A stretch of 64,000 nucleotides of DNA from positions 2,232,001 to 2,296,000 of the forward strand of contig NC_089459.1 of assembly GCF_026210795.1 (NCBI RefSeq), in the 5' to 3' direction. Numbering within the stretch: position 1 is the stretch's first letter; each line of letters starts with the position of its first letter. Of the stretch, positions 39,220 through 50,609 are shown one piece after another. The stretch is from Rhizophagus irregularis (taxonomy: Eukaryota; Glomeromycota; Glomeromycetes; Glomerales; Glomeraceae). The translations under genes were made by a program, and so were the position numbers. The notes beneath the pieces are model-generated. The model did no database searches and was not told the DNA's origin. It was given only the letters and a program-made list of their open reading frames with translations.

Positions 39220-41467
39220 TCTCTTAAAATAAGTCATTAATAAATGCTATTTTTATAAATTTTTTTTGCTCTGCTCTTCGAGTCTGCTTTTTTAATATGT
39301 TACGTTTAGTACTGAGTTGCGAATCATAGATTCATTCTTTCGCTTTTTTTTCACCAACTTTATCATTTTTCATGATGCTTTTTAAACTAACTATCGAATT
39401 CAACAATGTAATTGTACAAGCATAAAATCTCGTCTTGATTGGCCTTTATCACTTTACAAGTTTTCAGATATAAATAGGCCAAATTTAGTAATATCAGTGA
39501 TAGATAAACCATTTTCATCAGTGGAACTTTTGTTATGTGATTTGATATCTCTGCTCTGATTAATTTATAATAAAACCAAAATGCACAATATTTTCCGCTA
39601 TTTTAATAATTTGGATTCTCCTGACGTCATATTAACAACCATTTTTGCATCATGTAATAACCTGGAAGTTACAAATTTCTAGCTAATTCGCGCAAAAGAA
39701 GCTTATCCTTATTGTATTTCCTAATTGCCCTGCAAATCAACAAAGATGACTTCAGGATTAGCATATGCATCCCAATCTTATGCGAAATAAAAAAAATACT
39801 ATATTCAAATATTGTTTTATTGTAATACGCGCAAAAAATAAATGCAAATTGAGTCTTAGAAATAAAGTATATATGATTAAAGATTAAAGTTTTTTTGACC
39901 AATACATTTTTTAAATTTATATATTTTCTTAGGAATCATGATTTCCAGATTCTCATCATACCATACTTCAAGAAGATAAATTCCATTAAGCTGACATAAA
40001 GTTCTTTTTTTCCAATCATGATTAAGAGACAAATCGTTACTCAACCAGAGAAAATAATCGACATTCTATAATTAATTTTATAGGCTTTGTAATTAATAAA
40101 AAAAAATTTTTTGGAATTTCTTGTTCTTTACTATAAATTTTTTTCCAATAAGTGAAAAAAAACAGTATACAATAACTTTCATATTCAAAAAAAATATTTC
40201 ATAAACTTGCACTATAGGTATACATATGTAGTTTTAGTAAGAATTGTATAAGTTTAACAAAAAATGTGAATATTAAAAAGATTCAAATATAGTTAAATAA
40301 AAATTTAAAAACTAAATAAAAAACCAAATATAGCTTAGTTACAGTGAAAAATATTCAAAAATTTTTCATTCAATATTTGAGTTAATAGGAAATTTACTGT
40401 CAGAATCTTGCGTTCCTATATAGAAAAGTCAAAGACATGAAACTAGCGATTTCAAATTTTGCAAGTGGCTTAGCTAGGATTGTCACTATTAATTACCATT
40501 TTTAAAATTTGTGTATTATATTACATGATGATATAATAATCTGGTAAAGAAAGAGTATTAGCCATTTTTAGAGATAATTTGCATAAATCAACATTATTAA
40601 AATTTTCTGGTTAAGTGGTAATTTGTCCCTTAACAATATCTTTGAGTTTTTTAACATTTTATACCAACTAGTATTATGAAGCTGATGTTGTGTTCTTTGC
40701 ACTTCTAATGCCATTCGATGATGTTAGAAGAAAACATCAAATTCTAATTTTCTTATAAAAATGGTTGATATTCAACTATATATGGGTTCTTCTTCAAGCA
40801 ATACTTGAAAATTATAATACATTTCTCCTGAAATTTGTAATTTTTTCTGAATTCCAACTTTTTTGTAAGATCATTTATAACATTTTTTGATTCTCATTCT
40901 TATATTCAAGTTCAGTTTTTTTAGCTTTAAACTTAGCAATTTCAGACCAAAGATTGTTATATTACGATTAAAAATCATGCTTCACATCAAAAGTACATTT
41001 AAGCCTTTTATAGCTTTCCTATTAATTTATCAGTATCTTTTAATATCTCTAAATGATTTAGGTTCAAAAAGTTCTGGTATAGAAAAAGATGTATTAGTTA
41101 ATGCTTCTGATTGAAAAATCATCAGCAATATTGAAGACTATAAAATAGTAATTTTAGACTGCATGTTTGATAATAAACTTTTACATATTTAACTATATAT
41201 TTAAAATGTATAATCCACTTACAGTATATTAGCAAATCCTACTATCTTTTACTCATATAAAATCAAAATCAGTATTTAAAATCTATTTTTTTTTTTAAGT
41301 AAATTTGTAAAGTATACTAAAATATACTTATTTTATGATTTTTAAGTTTATATTAATTTTAATTTATAAAAAAATTAGTTTACTCATATTATATCAAATT
41401 ATGTAAATTGTTTTTGCTTTAAACAATCTTCAAATTTTTATTAATATATGTAAAAAATAAAAATAAG
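39220..41467. other. AT-rich spacer with a decayed coding-like patch
   Basis: No intact gene. On the minus strand between about 41115 and 40790, short open pieces with coding-like composition occur (SEALTNTSFSIPELF..., IAKFKAKKTELEYKNENQ), split by stops and frame changes. This suggests the remnant of a coiled-coil gene of unknown family. The rest is A/T-rich without recognisable content. Confidence 0.35.
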
Positions 41468-41469
41468 TA

Positions 41470-44068
41470 CAGTCAACTTCCTTTATAGTCACTCCCGTTA
41501 TAATCACATTCTACTATATAGTTACACCAGTTGAATGTTTAACACTTTATTATTAAAATCTATCCTATATAGTCACAATCTATCTATAGTCACTATCACA
41601 CCTATTCTCAAAAATCTTATATTAAAAAGAACCATTTATAATCACAGTTATATAAAGAATATATTAAATAACTTGGTATCTAATAATTGTACAAAGATGT
41701 ATCATAGCTTGTTAGAATCGTCTTACTGAGACAAATCAAATGGTAGTAGTTTTATTTTTTTACTGTGCAAACAGTCTTATGACTTTATCTTTTATTTATA
41801 TTTTAAAATTGAAAATTTAAGTTCAAACAATATTACAAAATAAGAAAATAAACTAAAAAATAAAAAGAGTAGCTTCATGACTCATACAAGCAAAGAAATC
41901 TAAATTAAAATAAAATTAAAGAAAAGAAAAACTAAACTATTACAGAATCACATATCCCAACTTTACCCGAAGGCCAGTGTGAGTCAACTATCCAACATCT
42001 ATAAATCCAATCTGTTACCAGAAAGAGACCCTAAGAGGTTGAACTGTTAAATGGTGCAAAAAATTCAAGTGCGAGATCCAAGATCCACCCCAAATTATAG
42101 AAGAGGATATCCAAGAAATCCAGGAATCCTGAGAAACTAATGCCAAAGAAGAGTTGTAATGATGTGGAGAAATAGTGTGAGAGGAAACAGCAGAAGGACT
42201 ACATGATTTAGATGAAGCAGAAATTCCTTGAGATTTTTTCCAAGCATGAAAAAGAACATTGCGACATAGCCAAATTTCACCATATAATTCAACTTGAAAA
42301 TCATTATTCATTAAGAAGAGGAAAAATAGTCTTGTACACAACAGAAAGAGGAAAATAATTCTTCAAGAATGTTGTTAGATAGGCAGGGAGTAATCCCCTA
42401 GTGAGCCATAGAAAGGATGGAAAAGGAGCCTTAAAGTTCTAACAATCCAATGCAGAGAATTCGTTTTGAAATGAGGCTTGTAAAGATTTTAAGGACAAAA
42501 ATGAGGCAATACAAGTATCCCAAAATTTTACAATTTCATTACAGTGAGTTAGTTTTATTCTTTTACGATCACTGCCTGGCTGATAAGTTATTCAACAAAA
42601 TGTTAAATATCAGCATTATAATTAGAGTTCCGAATGGGTCAGGTCAGGTCAGGTTATATCAGATTATCTGTTTGACCTGACCTGAACTGAAACCTGAAAA
42701 TTTTCAGAATTTATATTAAAATATCAAAAAAAAATGGTGCAAACTATTTTTTTTGAAATATTGCGATTCAGTTTTTTATATTAAAATCGTATAAAAAGGT
42801 GAATCGCAATACTGCAACTAACTTTTTAAATATAAAATCAATATAAAAAAGTGAATCCTGATACTGCAATTCATTTTTTATATATAAAATCAATATAAAA
42901 AAGTGAATCCCAATACCGCAATTCATTTTATATATATAAAATTGATATAAAAAAGTGAATTCCGATATCGCAATTCACTTTTTATATATAAAATTAATAT
43001 AAAAAAGTGAATTCTGATACCGCAATTCACTTTTTATATATAAAATCGATATAAAAAAGTGAATTCTGATACCGCAATTCACTTTTTATATATAAAATCG
43101 ATGTAAAAAAGTGAATTCTGATACCGCAATTCACTTATCAGAATTCACTTTTTATATATAAAATTGATATAATAAAGTGAATTCTGACGCTGCAATTCAC
43201 TTTTTATATATATAATCAATATAAAAAAGTGAATCCCAATATCACAATTCACTTTTATTATATAAAATCAATATAAAAAGTGAATTATAATACCATAACT
43301 TACTTATTATATAAAATCATAGTTTCAGGTCAACAGGTCATTCAGGTTATACTGATGTTACAACCTGAACTGATGTTGAATTGAAAAATTCAGATCAACC
43401 TGTCAGGTTACCTGAATTTGATTAACCTGTTCGGAATTCTAATTATAATATTTCTTGATTTATGTTTACTGTGCCATTTAACATTTTGCTAAATTTCTCA
43501 GTACCTAGTGATTATAAAAAGACAATTAATAGCCCATTGGAAATTGGAATCGCCTCATCAAGACGAATCGAATGGTGGTAAGCTCATCTTTCTGTGATCA
43601 ATATTGACGGAATTATTACTTAAAAACCATTTAATATTTTTAATTTTGGAAATTAATCTAGTGATTGGATTTCGATGTATCTTATACCATTAGATTCGTC
43701 TCATCAAGACGAATCGAATGGTAGTAAGATCGTCTTTCTAGGATCAATATTGGCAGAGTTATTACACAAAAACCATTAATATTTTTTTAATTTTGGAAAT
43801 TAATCTAGTAATTGGATTTCGACGTATTTTATACCATTAGAACCGTCTCATCAAGACGAATCGAATGGCGGTAAGATCATCTCTCTATGATTAATATTGG
43901 CGAAGTTACGATACAATAAATTTTTAAGTATAATTCTGGCTAAAATTATGTTAATTTTTGGCCGGAATTATGATATACAAATATAAGAAATTTTTTATAT
44001 AGTCACATCTCTTTATAATCACCAAATATGGACTGTTCCAAATGTGTGACTATAAAGAAAGTTGACTG
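41470..44068. mobile_element. non-autonomous Tc1/mariner-type element (TA target site), interrupted by another element
   Basis: Left end CAGTCAACTTCCTTTATAGT and right end ACTATAAAGAAAGTTGACTG are inverted copies (about 22 bp), each flanked by TA (41468-41469, 44069-44070), as expected for Tc1/mariner. Many internal TATAGTCAC / TATAATCAC motifs near the left end look like subterminal transposase sites. No transposase is found. A minus-strand frame at 42015-42341 contains EIWLCRNVLFHAWKKSQGI, which resembles the tail of RNase H/retroelement polyproteins, and may be captured DNA. The right part (43450-44068) is repeated, inverted, at 58034-58660. Confidence 0.75.
42623..43441. mobile_element. 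nested element with 8-bp target duplication and palindromic internal array
   Basis: Ends TAGAGTTCCGAA and TTCGGAATTCTA form imperfect terminal inverted repeats. Both flanks carry ATTATAAT (42615-42622 and 43442-43449). The homologous segment at 58 kb has a single uninterrupted ATTATAAT at the same place, which proves the insertion. Inside the ends lie AGGTCAGGTC / GACCTGACCTG repeats. The centre (about 42770-43315) is a tandem array of about 50-60 bp units in which GTGAATTCTGATACCGCAAT is followed by its partner TTCACTTTTTATATATAAA, so each unit can fold. No coding capacity; target duplication length fits hAT. Confidence 0.88.
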
Positions 44069-44409
44069 TATATTTAAAAAAATGGTTCACAACATTTTTT
44101 TCAATGCTTTAATAAAAAAATATTACAAAAATGATTTTTTGCATAATAATGTTTGAAAAAAATGTTTTGCAACATTTTTTTTTGATATTTTAATAAAAAT
44201 ATTGCAAAAATGTTTTTATTAAATATTACATTAAAAAAAATAGTTTGCAATATTTTTTAATACTTTAATAAAAAATATTGTAAAAATATTTTTGCATAAT
44301 ATTTTATCAGGTATTTACTAATTGGTGATTTATGTTAGTACAACCAGTTACTAATAAGTTGTATAAAAAATACCTATTACATAAAACTAATAAAACAGTT
44401 ACTCAGCAC

Positions 44410-44661
44410 TAAGGTTGTCTGCTTAAACCTTTTCAATATTTTACGATTAGTTTCTCCAAAATTTTACTATAGTTTATTTTATTATAGTTTTGGCAAGGTT
44501 TTGGCAGTTTCGGCATTTATAATAATAAGTTTTGTCAGATTTCATTTTTCTCCAGAGTTTCACCAACTTTTTAATAAGACTTTCATATAGTTTTAGCAAA
44601 CTTTCACCATTTCAGCATTTTGCCAATTTGCCAAAACTCCCTAGTTTCTCCAGCAACCTTA
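44410..44661 (-). mobile_element. 252-bp MITE, copy 2 (inverted relative to copies 1 and 3)
   Basis: Bounded by TAAGGTTG and GCAACCTTA; flanks CTCAGCAC (44402-44409) and CTCGGTAC (44662-44669) match at 6 of 8 positions. The interior is the reverse complement of copies 1 and 3 (for example ATAGTTTTGGCAAGGTTTTG). Confidence 0.85.
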
Positions 44662-44708
44662 CTCGGTACAACATGACCTCATAACTGCGGCACTGTCATG
44701 TCTTATAT

Positions 44709-44792
44709 GTATTTGCAATAAGAATATGATCAGTAAAATTTACTGAGCTGCACTCAGTAAATCTTACCAATCATATTGCTTATTGCAAATAC
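44709..44792. repeat. long inverted repeat (hairpin) within a possible foldback element
   Basis: GTATTTGCAATAAG...ATGATCAGTAAAATTTACTG is mirrored by CTCAGTAAATCTTACCAATC...GCTTATTGCAAATAC, arms of about 40 bp with little loop. Just right of it is a second palindrome, AGTTACTCGGCA / TGCCGAGTAACT (to 44835); a near copy (AGTTACTCAGCA) lies at about 44397, left of MITE copy 2. This suggests an element of about 440 bp into which the MITE inserted. Confidence 0.65.
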
Positions 44793-45954
44793 AACAGTTA
44801 CTCGGCATGAAGTGCCGAGTAACTATTAAATATTAAAAAAAATGTTTTGTAACATTTTTTTGATATTATAATAAAAATGTTGTAAAAATATTTTTGCATA
44901 ATATTATATTAAAAAAATGTTTTGCACCATTTTGATGCTTTAATAAAAATGTTGCAAAAATGTTTTTTTTATAATATTATATTAAAAAAAATGTTTTGCA
45001 ACAGTTTTTTTCAATGCTTTAATAAAAAATGGTGTGAAACATTTTTCTTACTTGAGCCATGATTTCCATAGTCATTTTAGCTTGAGCTAAAATTTTTATG
45101 ACTCAGCTTATTCTGGCTCAAACCAGAATTTTTTTTTGAGCTGAGCCAAGCCAAACTGTGACTCAGCTCAAGCCAGCTTATGTAGAGCTTTAAATCTATC
45201 ATTTAAAATCATTTTTTTTTTTATTATTTATTTTGAAACTATTTACAATTATTCCTGATATTTCTAATTATACTATACAATATATATTAAATAAAATTTA
45301 TTTAATAAAATCTGATAAATTTGTCTACTTATTCTAATTATATTGAAATTAAATTGAATTTGTTATTTCCCACCCCTTTGTGTCTAGCTTTCAATACGTT
45401 AATACTTGCGAATTGTTCTTATAAAAGATAATAAATTACTTGTATTATTACAATAAAGGTAACTTTTCATATTATGCAGATAGAATTTATAATAAAAGCT
45501 TTATTTTTACTAATAAATTTACATGTTAGTACTGTGATGCATCTAGGTTGCTAGTAATATTAACTCCGGTCAATAAATTAAAAAATTACAAGTGCTTTCT
45601 GTGTTTCACTTGCCAAGAATTTTTTCGCGTGTATCCAAGACATAATATTTCTTTCCTGTCTTATTGCGAAGCCAACATCACATATGGTATGCAAAAAATC
45701 ATGATAATGCGCGTCATTGCAATATTGTTGTTATCAGCTTAACATATACACACTACATGTATAGTATGCAGTTTAAGCTATTTATGCACGACAATACCAT
45801 TACAAAGTATAGTAACATATGCATTTTGTATTTTTTTCCTTGCATATGAATTTGATTTCAACCTTAAACCCATAATCTTTTAATAATAGTTCGCTAACTA
45901 GAACGAAAACATGAACAATGTAAAATAGCAGGAGGAAGAAATGCTGGTGCAAGT

Positions 45955-47111
45955 TTACAAAGCTGTTAATGAATTTATTTCTAATTGTGCAGGAACTATG
46001 AGACTTAGTATAAAAAATGTGATAAAACCTAACGAGATATCGATAAGAATTCCACATTCGTTATATGAAAAATAATTGCAATCCGGGTAGACAACGGTCC
46101 AATAAAAATTGGGAATAACCATCCTACAGAAAACCGAGAAGAGAGCCAAGACGAAGAGTGATCCAAGGATTCCCCGCAAAATTAAAAGATATCCAAGCAA
46201 ATGAGGATTATCTAAGAATAATTTAGTAAATAAAAAGGGAAATAAAATAGATAAAATTGTTGAAAAAGTATTCAATAGAAGTAGTGATTATTTGTGATTT
46301 TACCTGGTTCTACAGCTTTGGCAATTGTCTGGTCTATTTCATTTGTGAATCCAATTGAGAAGTTTTCTTTATAGTAATTTTCATTTGTGAACCAAACACC
46401 AATAACTGCAATAACTGCAGGATCATCAGCAAAGCGCTCAAGAAACATCTTTTTATAATCAGTGGCCTGTCCTTTTACATCACGATACTTTTGATATTTG
46501 TCAGAATGGGAATTGATAACTTTTGCCTCAACAACTGCGAATATCCCCTTGCCATTCGTAAGAATAATGTCATTTCTCCCCTTATCTGGACGATTCGGGA
46601 CTGGATGCCAGTCATACTCATATAGGAACTTAAAACCTAAAAGCCAATTTTTTGGAAAGAGACTTACAGAATTTTGGACAAGTTTATCTTGCAAATTGGC
46701 TTCGAGTCTATTCATAAGATAATGAGAAGAATTAAAAGATATCCATTTGTTTCTATTGGTATAATCAATGGAGGCCATTTCTGAAGTGAAGTAGAAAGGA
46801 TATACACGGGGAAGTGTTTTTATTATCAACTTTATTATATTATTGGTATCTTCCTGTTTCCAAGAATATTCACCGTATAAGCCATGAAGTGGTGCTTTAA
46901 TATATTGTGGAAAGAAGTTTTCATCCGAATGTAACCATTTGGGTGCATCCGAAAAGAAAAAGGATGTTTTTCCTTCATTTAATGCCCTGAAAAATAGCTT
47001 ACAACGATAAAGTAATAGTTCCATATTGTGAAAAAAAATTGACACACACCAAATCTTCAATATTTCTGATATGGTTGCACAATAACGCCAAAAATCTTTA
47101 AGGCTGTGCAT
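45955..47111 (-). CDS. PD-(D/E)XK nuclease-like protein with C-terminal membrane segments
   Basis: Exons I join: complement of 45955..46211, 46304..46986, 47050..47111; 1002 nt, 333 residues, all GT-AG. The first intron removes a non-homologous stretch so that SEILKIW runs into ALNEGKTSFFF. A restriction-endonuclease-like core is visible: Glu in MNRLEANLQDKLV (helix, about 111-123), Asp160 in KGRNDIILTNGKG, then Glu174 and Lys176 in FAVVEAK, and Q194-x3-Y198 (GQATDY) resembling the RecB-family QxxxY motif. The last exon encodes two hydrophobic segments (about 256-280, LLILRGILGSLFVLALFSVF; about 305-325, LGFITFFILSLIV). If the second intron is not used, the protein ends shortly after VEPGK without them. 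No lesion seen. Function unknown: it could be a nuclease or a degenerate binding fold. Neighbours are repeats and other nuclease-type gene remnants. Confidence 0.65.
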
Positions 47112-48622
47112 GAAAACACAAATTTATCAGTTACTTGTACCATATATTAAAGTAAATCTAATTGCATATAATATATAATCAGTTACTAATACTACTCAGG
47201 CGATATATAGTTGTAAAGATAATTAGCTAATAATAAATGTCATAGCTTTATTAAATTCTCTCTTTTTAACACAAATTAAACTTTTGCATTATAATTTAGA
47301 TTGGCTATAATTATAAAATTAATGAAATCTTTCCAAAATCCTACGATTAGATTTTACTATAGTTTTATTATAGTTTCAGCCAAGTTTCAGCAGTTTCAGT
47401 ATATGGCGCAATTTAGGTATTATAAAATTTACCAGAACTATTAGAACAGATTTTATATTTCTTAGTGGTAGGTAAGTCATTCTATCCTACTTTATTTGTT
47501 TCCCGATTGCGGTACAAATGCAGTGCACCTATTCTGTGAAGACGTATTGAGCTAAAGGGAAATGAAGTAGAGAATTAATCTTAATTGGAAAGATTTTTAA
47601 AATTAGTATGTGGAGGACGAAAGCCAATTTATGCTCACATCTAACTCATCCCTCCCTTCGATCAAAGATCTTTAGGAATAAAGTCTTCCAATTAATTTTT
47701 TATCTGAAATAGTTAGCTTATATTCCACAGTACTAAAGGTACAAGGGAATAATATAGGTCTAACTGCAATCACAAATTCATGCCATAAATTAGAATATCC
47801 CTCCCTTGATCATTGATCTGTGGAAGATTAGCAAACTGTTTAGTGAAATTTTTTTTTCTGGAATTTTGCTATGAAATATTGGAAAGCTTTCATCCTGAGA
47901 TCTTTGATCGAAGGATCTGAGGGGTGTTGTAAAATTAGCAAAGGGTGAGTACTATAACTTCTGATCTTATTGGAGCAGTTAGGAATATCTTATACATCCC
48001 AATAATCAAATATTTGCTCAGGAGCCTTCGGAATCCTTTTAGATCTAAGTATGCGGGATAATTTGCGGTGGCATTCGACCCGGGAGATTTTTTTGCTGAG
48101 CCACAAATTGTGCGACAAAAATATGCAGATCACCAGACAGGTCTGTGTGACATATTAATTATCGAAAAAATATTTATACTAAGTCCCTCTATTTTTTCCC
48201 CTCAAACAAATGTGAGAAAAATGTGAAAGGTTGTCTAGTTGCGGTACAGGACCTACCCCATAAGTAAATAGTGTCGACAAAAGCATATGTTATGAAAGGC
48301 TGAGAACTTCGCAATTTCGAGATCGTCAGGCGTAAAGCCAACTATATGCCTTGCAGGGTAGATCTACATGTGAAAAGGTATGAAGAGTCCATTTGCATGT
48401 GCTTTCATGGAACTCTTGGCATCAGACGACAATACTAATTTACGCCTCATACCTCCTTAACTTTTTCCCAGCAAGATATAAAGCATGTAGGAATATGTGG
48501 AAGTTCAGCCAACTTTCCGCAAAAACTTTCCTAGAGAAAATAACGCAAAAACATATGCCAGAAGTTATGTATACATGCGAGTGAAAGTTTCTCACTATGA
48601 GCTTTGTATTTAGGAAAGCAAG
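47112..48622. other. intergenic stretch with a MITE fragment and short direct repeats
   Basis: Contains a truncated relative of the TAAGGTTGC MITE (see 47328-47405). CCTCCCTTCGATCAAAGATC near 47675 recurs as variants at about 47808 (CCTCCCTTGATCATTGATCT) and, inverted, near 47905. No gene recognised. Confidence 0.45.
47328..47405 (-). repeat. truncated copy of the TAAGGTTGC MITE
   Basis: CTACGATTAG, ATTTTACTATAGTTTTATT, ATAGTTTCAGCCAAGTTTCA and GCAGTTTCAG follow the same order as the copy at 44410-44661, but both terminal repeats are missing. Confidence 0.65.
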
Positions 48623-48754
48623 ATGTCTAATAAGGCTGAAGTGCTCAATAAAACCAATACATCTGATACCTCAACAATTAACGAGTTAAGCAAAGGTAGA
48701 GGTAATACTCCCAACCATCTCACCTCCGATGAAAAAAAATATCTAGTATCATAG
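48623..48754 (+). pseudogene. short coding-like N-terminal fragment of unknown family
   Basis: ATG followed by 42 more codons of hydrophilic, non-repetitive protein (begins MSNKAEVLNKTNTSDTSTIN, ends near SDEKKYLVS) and a stop. After an eight-A run another frame continues briefly as SSIIDKQVALANERVVF, which suggests a frameshift. Same strand as the broken genes from 49.4 to 53 kb. Not recognised. Confidence 0.3.
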
Positions 48755-49185
48755 ACAAACAAGTTGCTCTTGCGAATGAAAGGGTGGTCTTTATGAAGCT
48801 CCAGATGGTATGGATTTATATATATACCAAGGGATTGATTTTTGAAAAAAACTACATAGCTTAATACATATAAAAAAATACACATAAAAATATGACACGA
48901 AAAAAAAATAATAATAATATAAAACGAACTGAAAAAATAATGATATGATAATAATAAAAAATGAAAAAATTGAAGATATTTCCTAATTCACCACAACGAT
49001 GGTATACTGGAGATATAAACTCAGTCTATACCTTGCTAGATAAGATCATCATGTAAAAGCGATATATTCGCAATTTTTTATGTATTTGTAAGCCGGTTCC
49101 GGCAACGTTTTTTTTTTTATTTCTTAAATAAAGCATATATTTCGTTCTTTCGTAAATCTCGATAGATGTCACGTGTAAGATGTGA

Positions 49186-49234
49186 GTCCCTTCGGGACCC
49201 GTGAGGCTCCGAGCGTGTTTACTTCGGAAGTAAA
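49186..49234. other. two short GC-containing hairpins
   Basis: GTCCCTTCGGGAC (49186-49198) and TTTACTTCGGAAGTAAA (49218-49234) are perfect stem-loops about 20 bp apart, rich in G+C for this region. They lie about 140 bp upstream of the start of a broken SAM/nuclease gene. They could be transcript structure, factor-binding palindromes or transposon debris. Confidence 0.4.
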
Positions 49235-49375
49235 AAAATACTTTTATATCCATAAACCAGCTTTACCTGTAACTGTAGTCGGGTGCATATTTTTCCACAC
49301 ATATAAAACCATGTATTCACAAATCACAAGTTTCTTTCACCCGCCTCAATAACGGAAGAAGTCTCTTCACGAACA

Positions 49376-50458
49376 ATGTCGGACGTTGTTAAGGATTTTA
49401 ATACAGAGGAGCTTATCGAATATTTGGGGAGGAAAAACTTAAAACTCGATAAAGATGATATTAAAAATTCTTCGCAAAGAGAAAATTGCCGGCTCTGACT
49501 TTCTTGAATTAACAAAAGAAAAATTCCGTAGTATTGGTTTTGCGTTAGGCCCAGCAACAAGACTTATGAAATTCATTGCAGAAGCTACGAAACTATTCTT
49601 CGCTTAAAACTCTCGACGACTTGAAAGAAATGTTGCGAAGTTAATGGGGAAGATATAACGAGTATCAAGCAGTTTACTCCTGGTAGGTAATTATCTTTTG
49701 AAACTAACTAGATAGCCATAATAACCTTATTTTTCTCTGCAGTCTTCGAGGAGATTAGTGATGATGATAAGGCATTCGAACACTGTATGGAGGACATTAT
49801 CTTAAAACTTTCGAACGTGGAAACCATGACCGATGCTAACGAGGCGCGCGTTGTGAATTTATTTCAGCAATATTACACGCATCAATTGCCATAGCCAAAA
49901 AACTTACCACCAAAGATATATTTATAGTTTTGCAGAAAGACGTTTCCGGTGAAGATGCAACGGGTCGAGTAGATTACGTGATCAAAAGTTTGGAAGACCT
50001 CCTTTGTATAATTGAGGGGAAACCACGCAATATCAAGATTGAGTATGCGCAGGTGGGCCTACTATCCACATTTTCGCTTTTTAACATATTAGAGACATTA
50101 ATGATGGTTTATTTCTTAGAATCTGGCGCAACTTGAAAGTACGTTCCAAACTAATAAGAAAAAACGAACTGCGGATCAAGCGTTTGGGAGTGACTATTTT
50201 GATTACATCTATGGTATTGTGACCACAGGTACGGAGTGGCATTTTATCATATATACTCCGGATGGCATCTATTCCACGAGTGGTAGTGAGTACCAGATCA
50301 ATCTTACGAAGTCTGCGATAAAAGAAAATCCAGAACTACTTCGTAGTAACGTGAAAAGGGTAATCGGCATCATTGTTGAGTTGTTGAAGGATCGGATTAG
50401 TGTCGATAGTTCCCCAGCTAGCAAGAGGGCTAGGATCAAAAAAATTATCAAAAAATAA
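49376..50458 (+). pseudogene. broken SAM-like / PD-(D/E)XK nuclease protein (Crinkler-like architecture)
   Basis: Starts MSDVVKDFNTEELIEYLGRK, a SAM-like helical region. It shifts frame near 49458 (extra A: ILRKEKIAGSDFLELTKEKF reads only in the next frame) and again near 49595 (NYSSLKTLDDLKEMLR), with further shifts near 49640 and 49850. An intron near 49685-49742 (GTAGGT...CTGCAG) joins QFTP to FEEISDDDKAFE. The nuclease-like part reads GRVDYVIKSLEDLLCIIEGK, that is Asp and Glu-x-Lys of a PD-(D/E)XK site. A second intron (about 50051-50119) precedes a C-terminal region with DYFDYIYGIVTTGTEWHFII and a basic tail ending at 50458. Several frameshifts make it non-functional as read. Similar proteins form a large family in arbuscular mycorrhizal fungi (recalled, not checked). 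Confidence 0.7.
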
Positions 50459-50609
50459 TATGTATCACGAGCAAAGTCCCGAACATTTGTGTTTATTTTT
50501 CACATGTATTAATAAAAAATTTTCTTGGCAAATTTCGCTAACGGGCCGTGAAGAAAAGCACGTGATTTTTTTTATTTTAAATACTAACATACAGAGCATA
50601 AATAATATT

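Larger units (their letters stand above)
44072..45050. repeat. AT-rich array of AATGTTTTGCAACATTTTTT units, interrupted by insertions
   Basis: Units of about 65-80 bp with AAAATGTTTTGCAACATTTT (self-complementary around GTTTTGCAAC) and AATATTATATTAAAAA occur at 44080-44305 and again at 44840-45050. The DNA between them carries MITE copy 2 and a hairpin element, so the array was split by later insertions. From 45050 to about 45185 follow GAGCTGAGCC / GGCTCAAACC-type short repeats. Confidence 0.7.
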
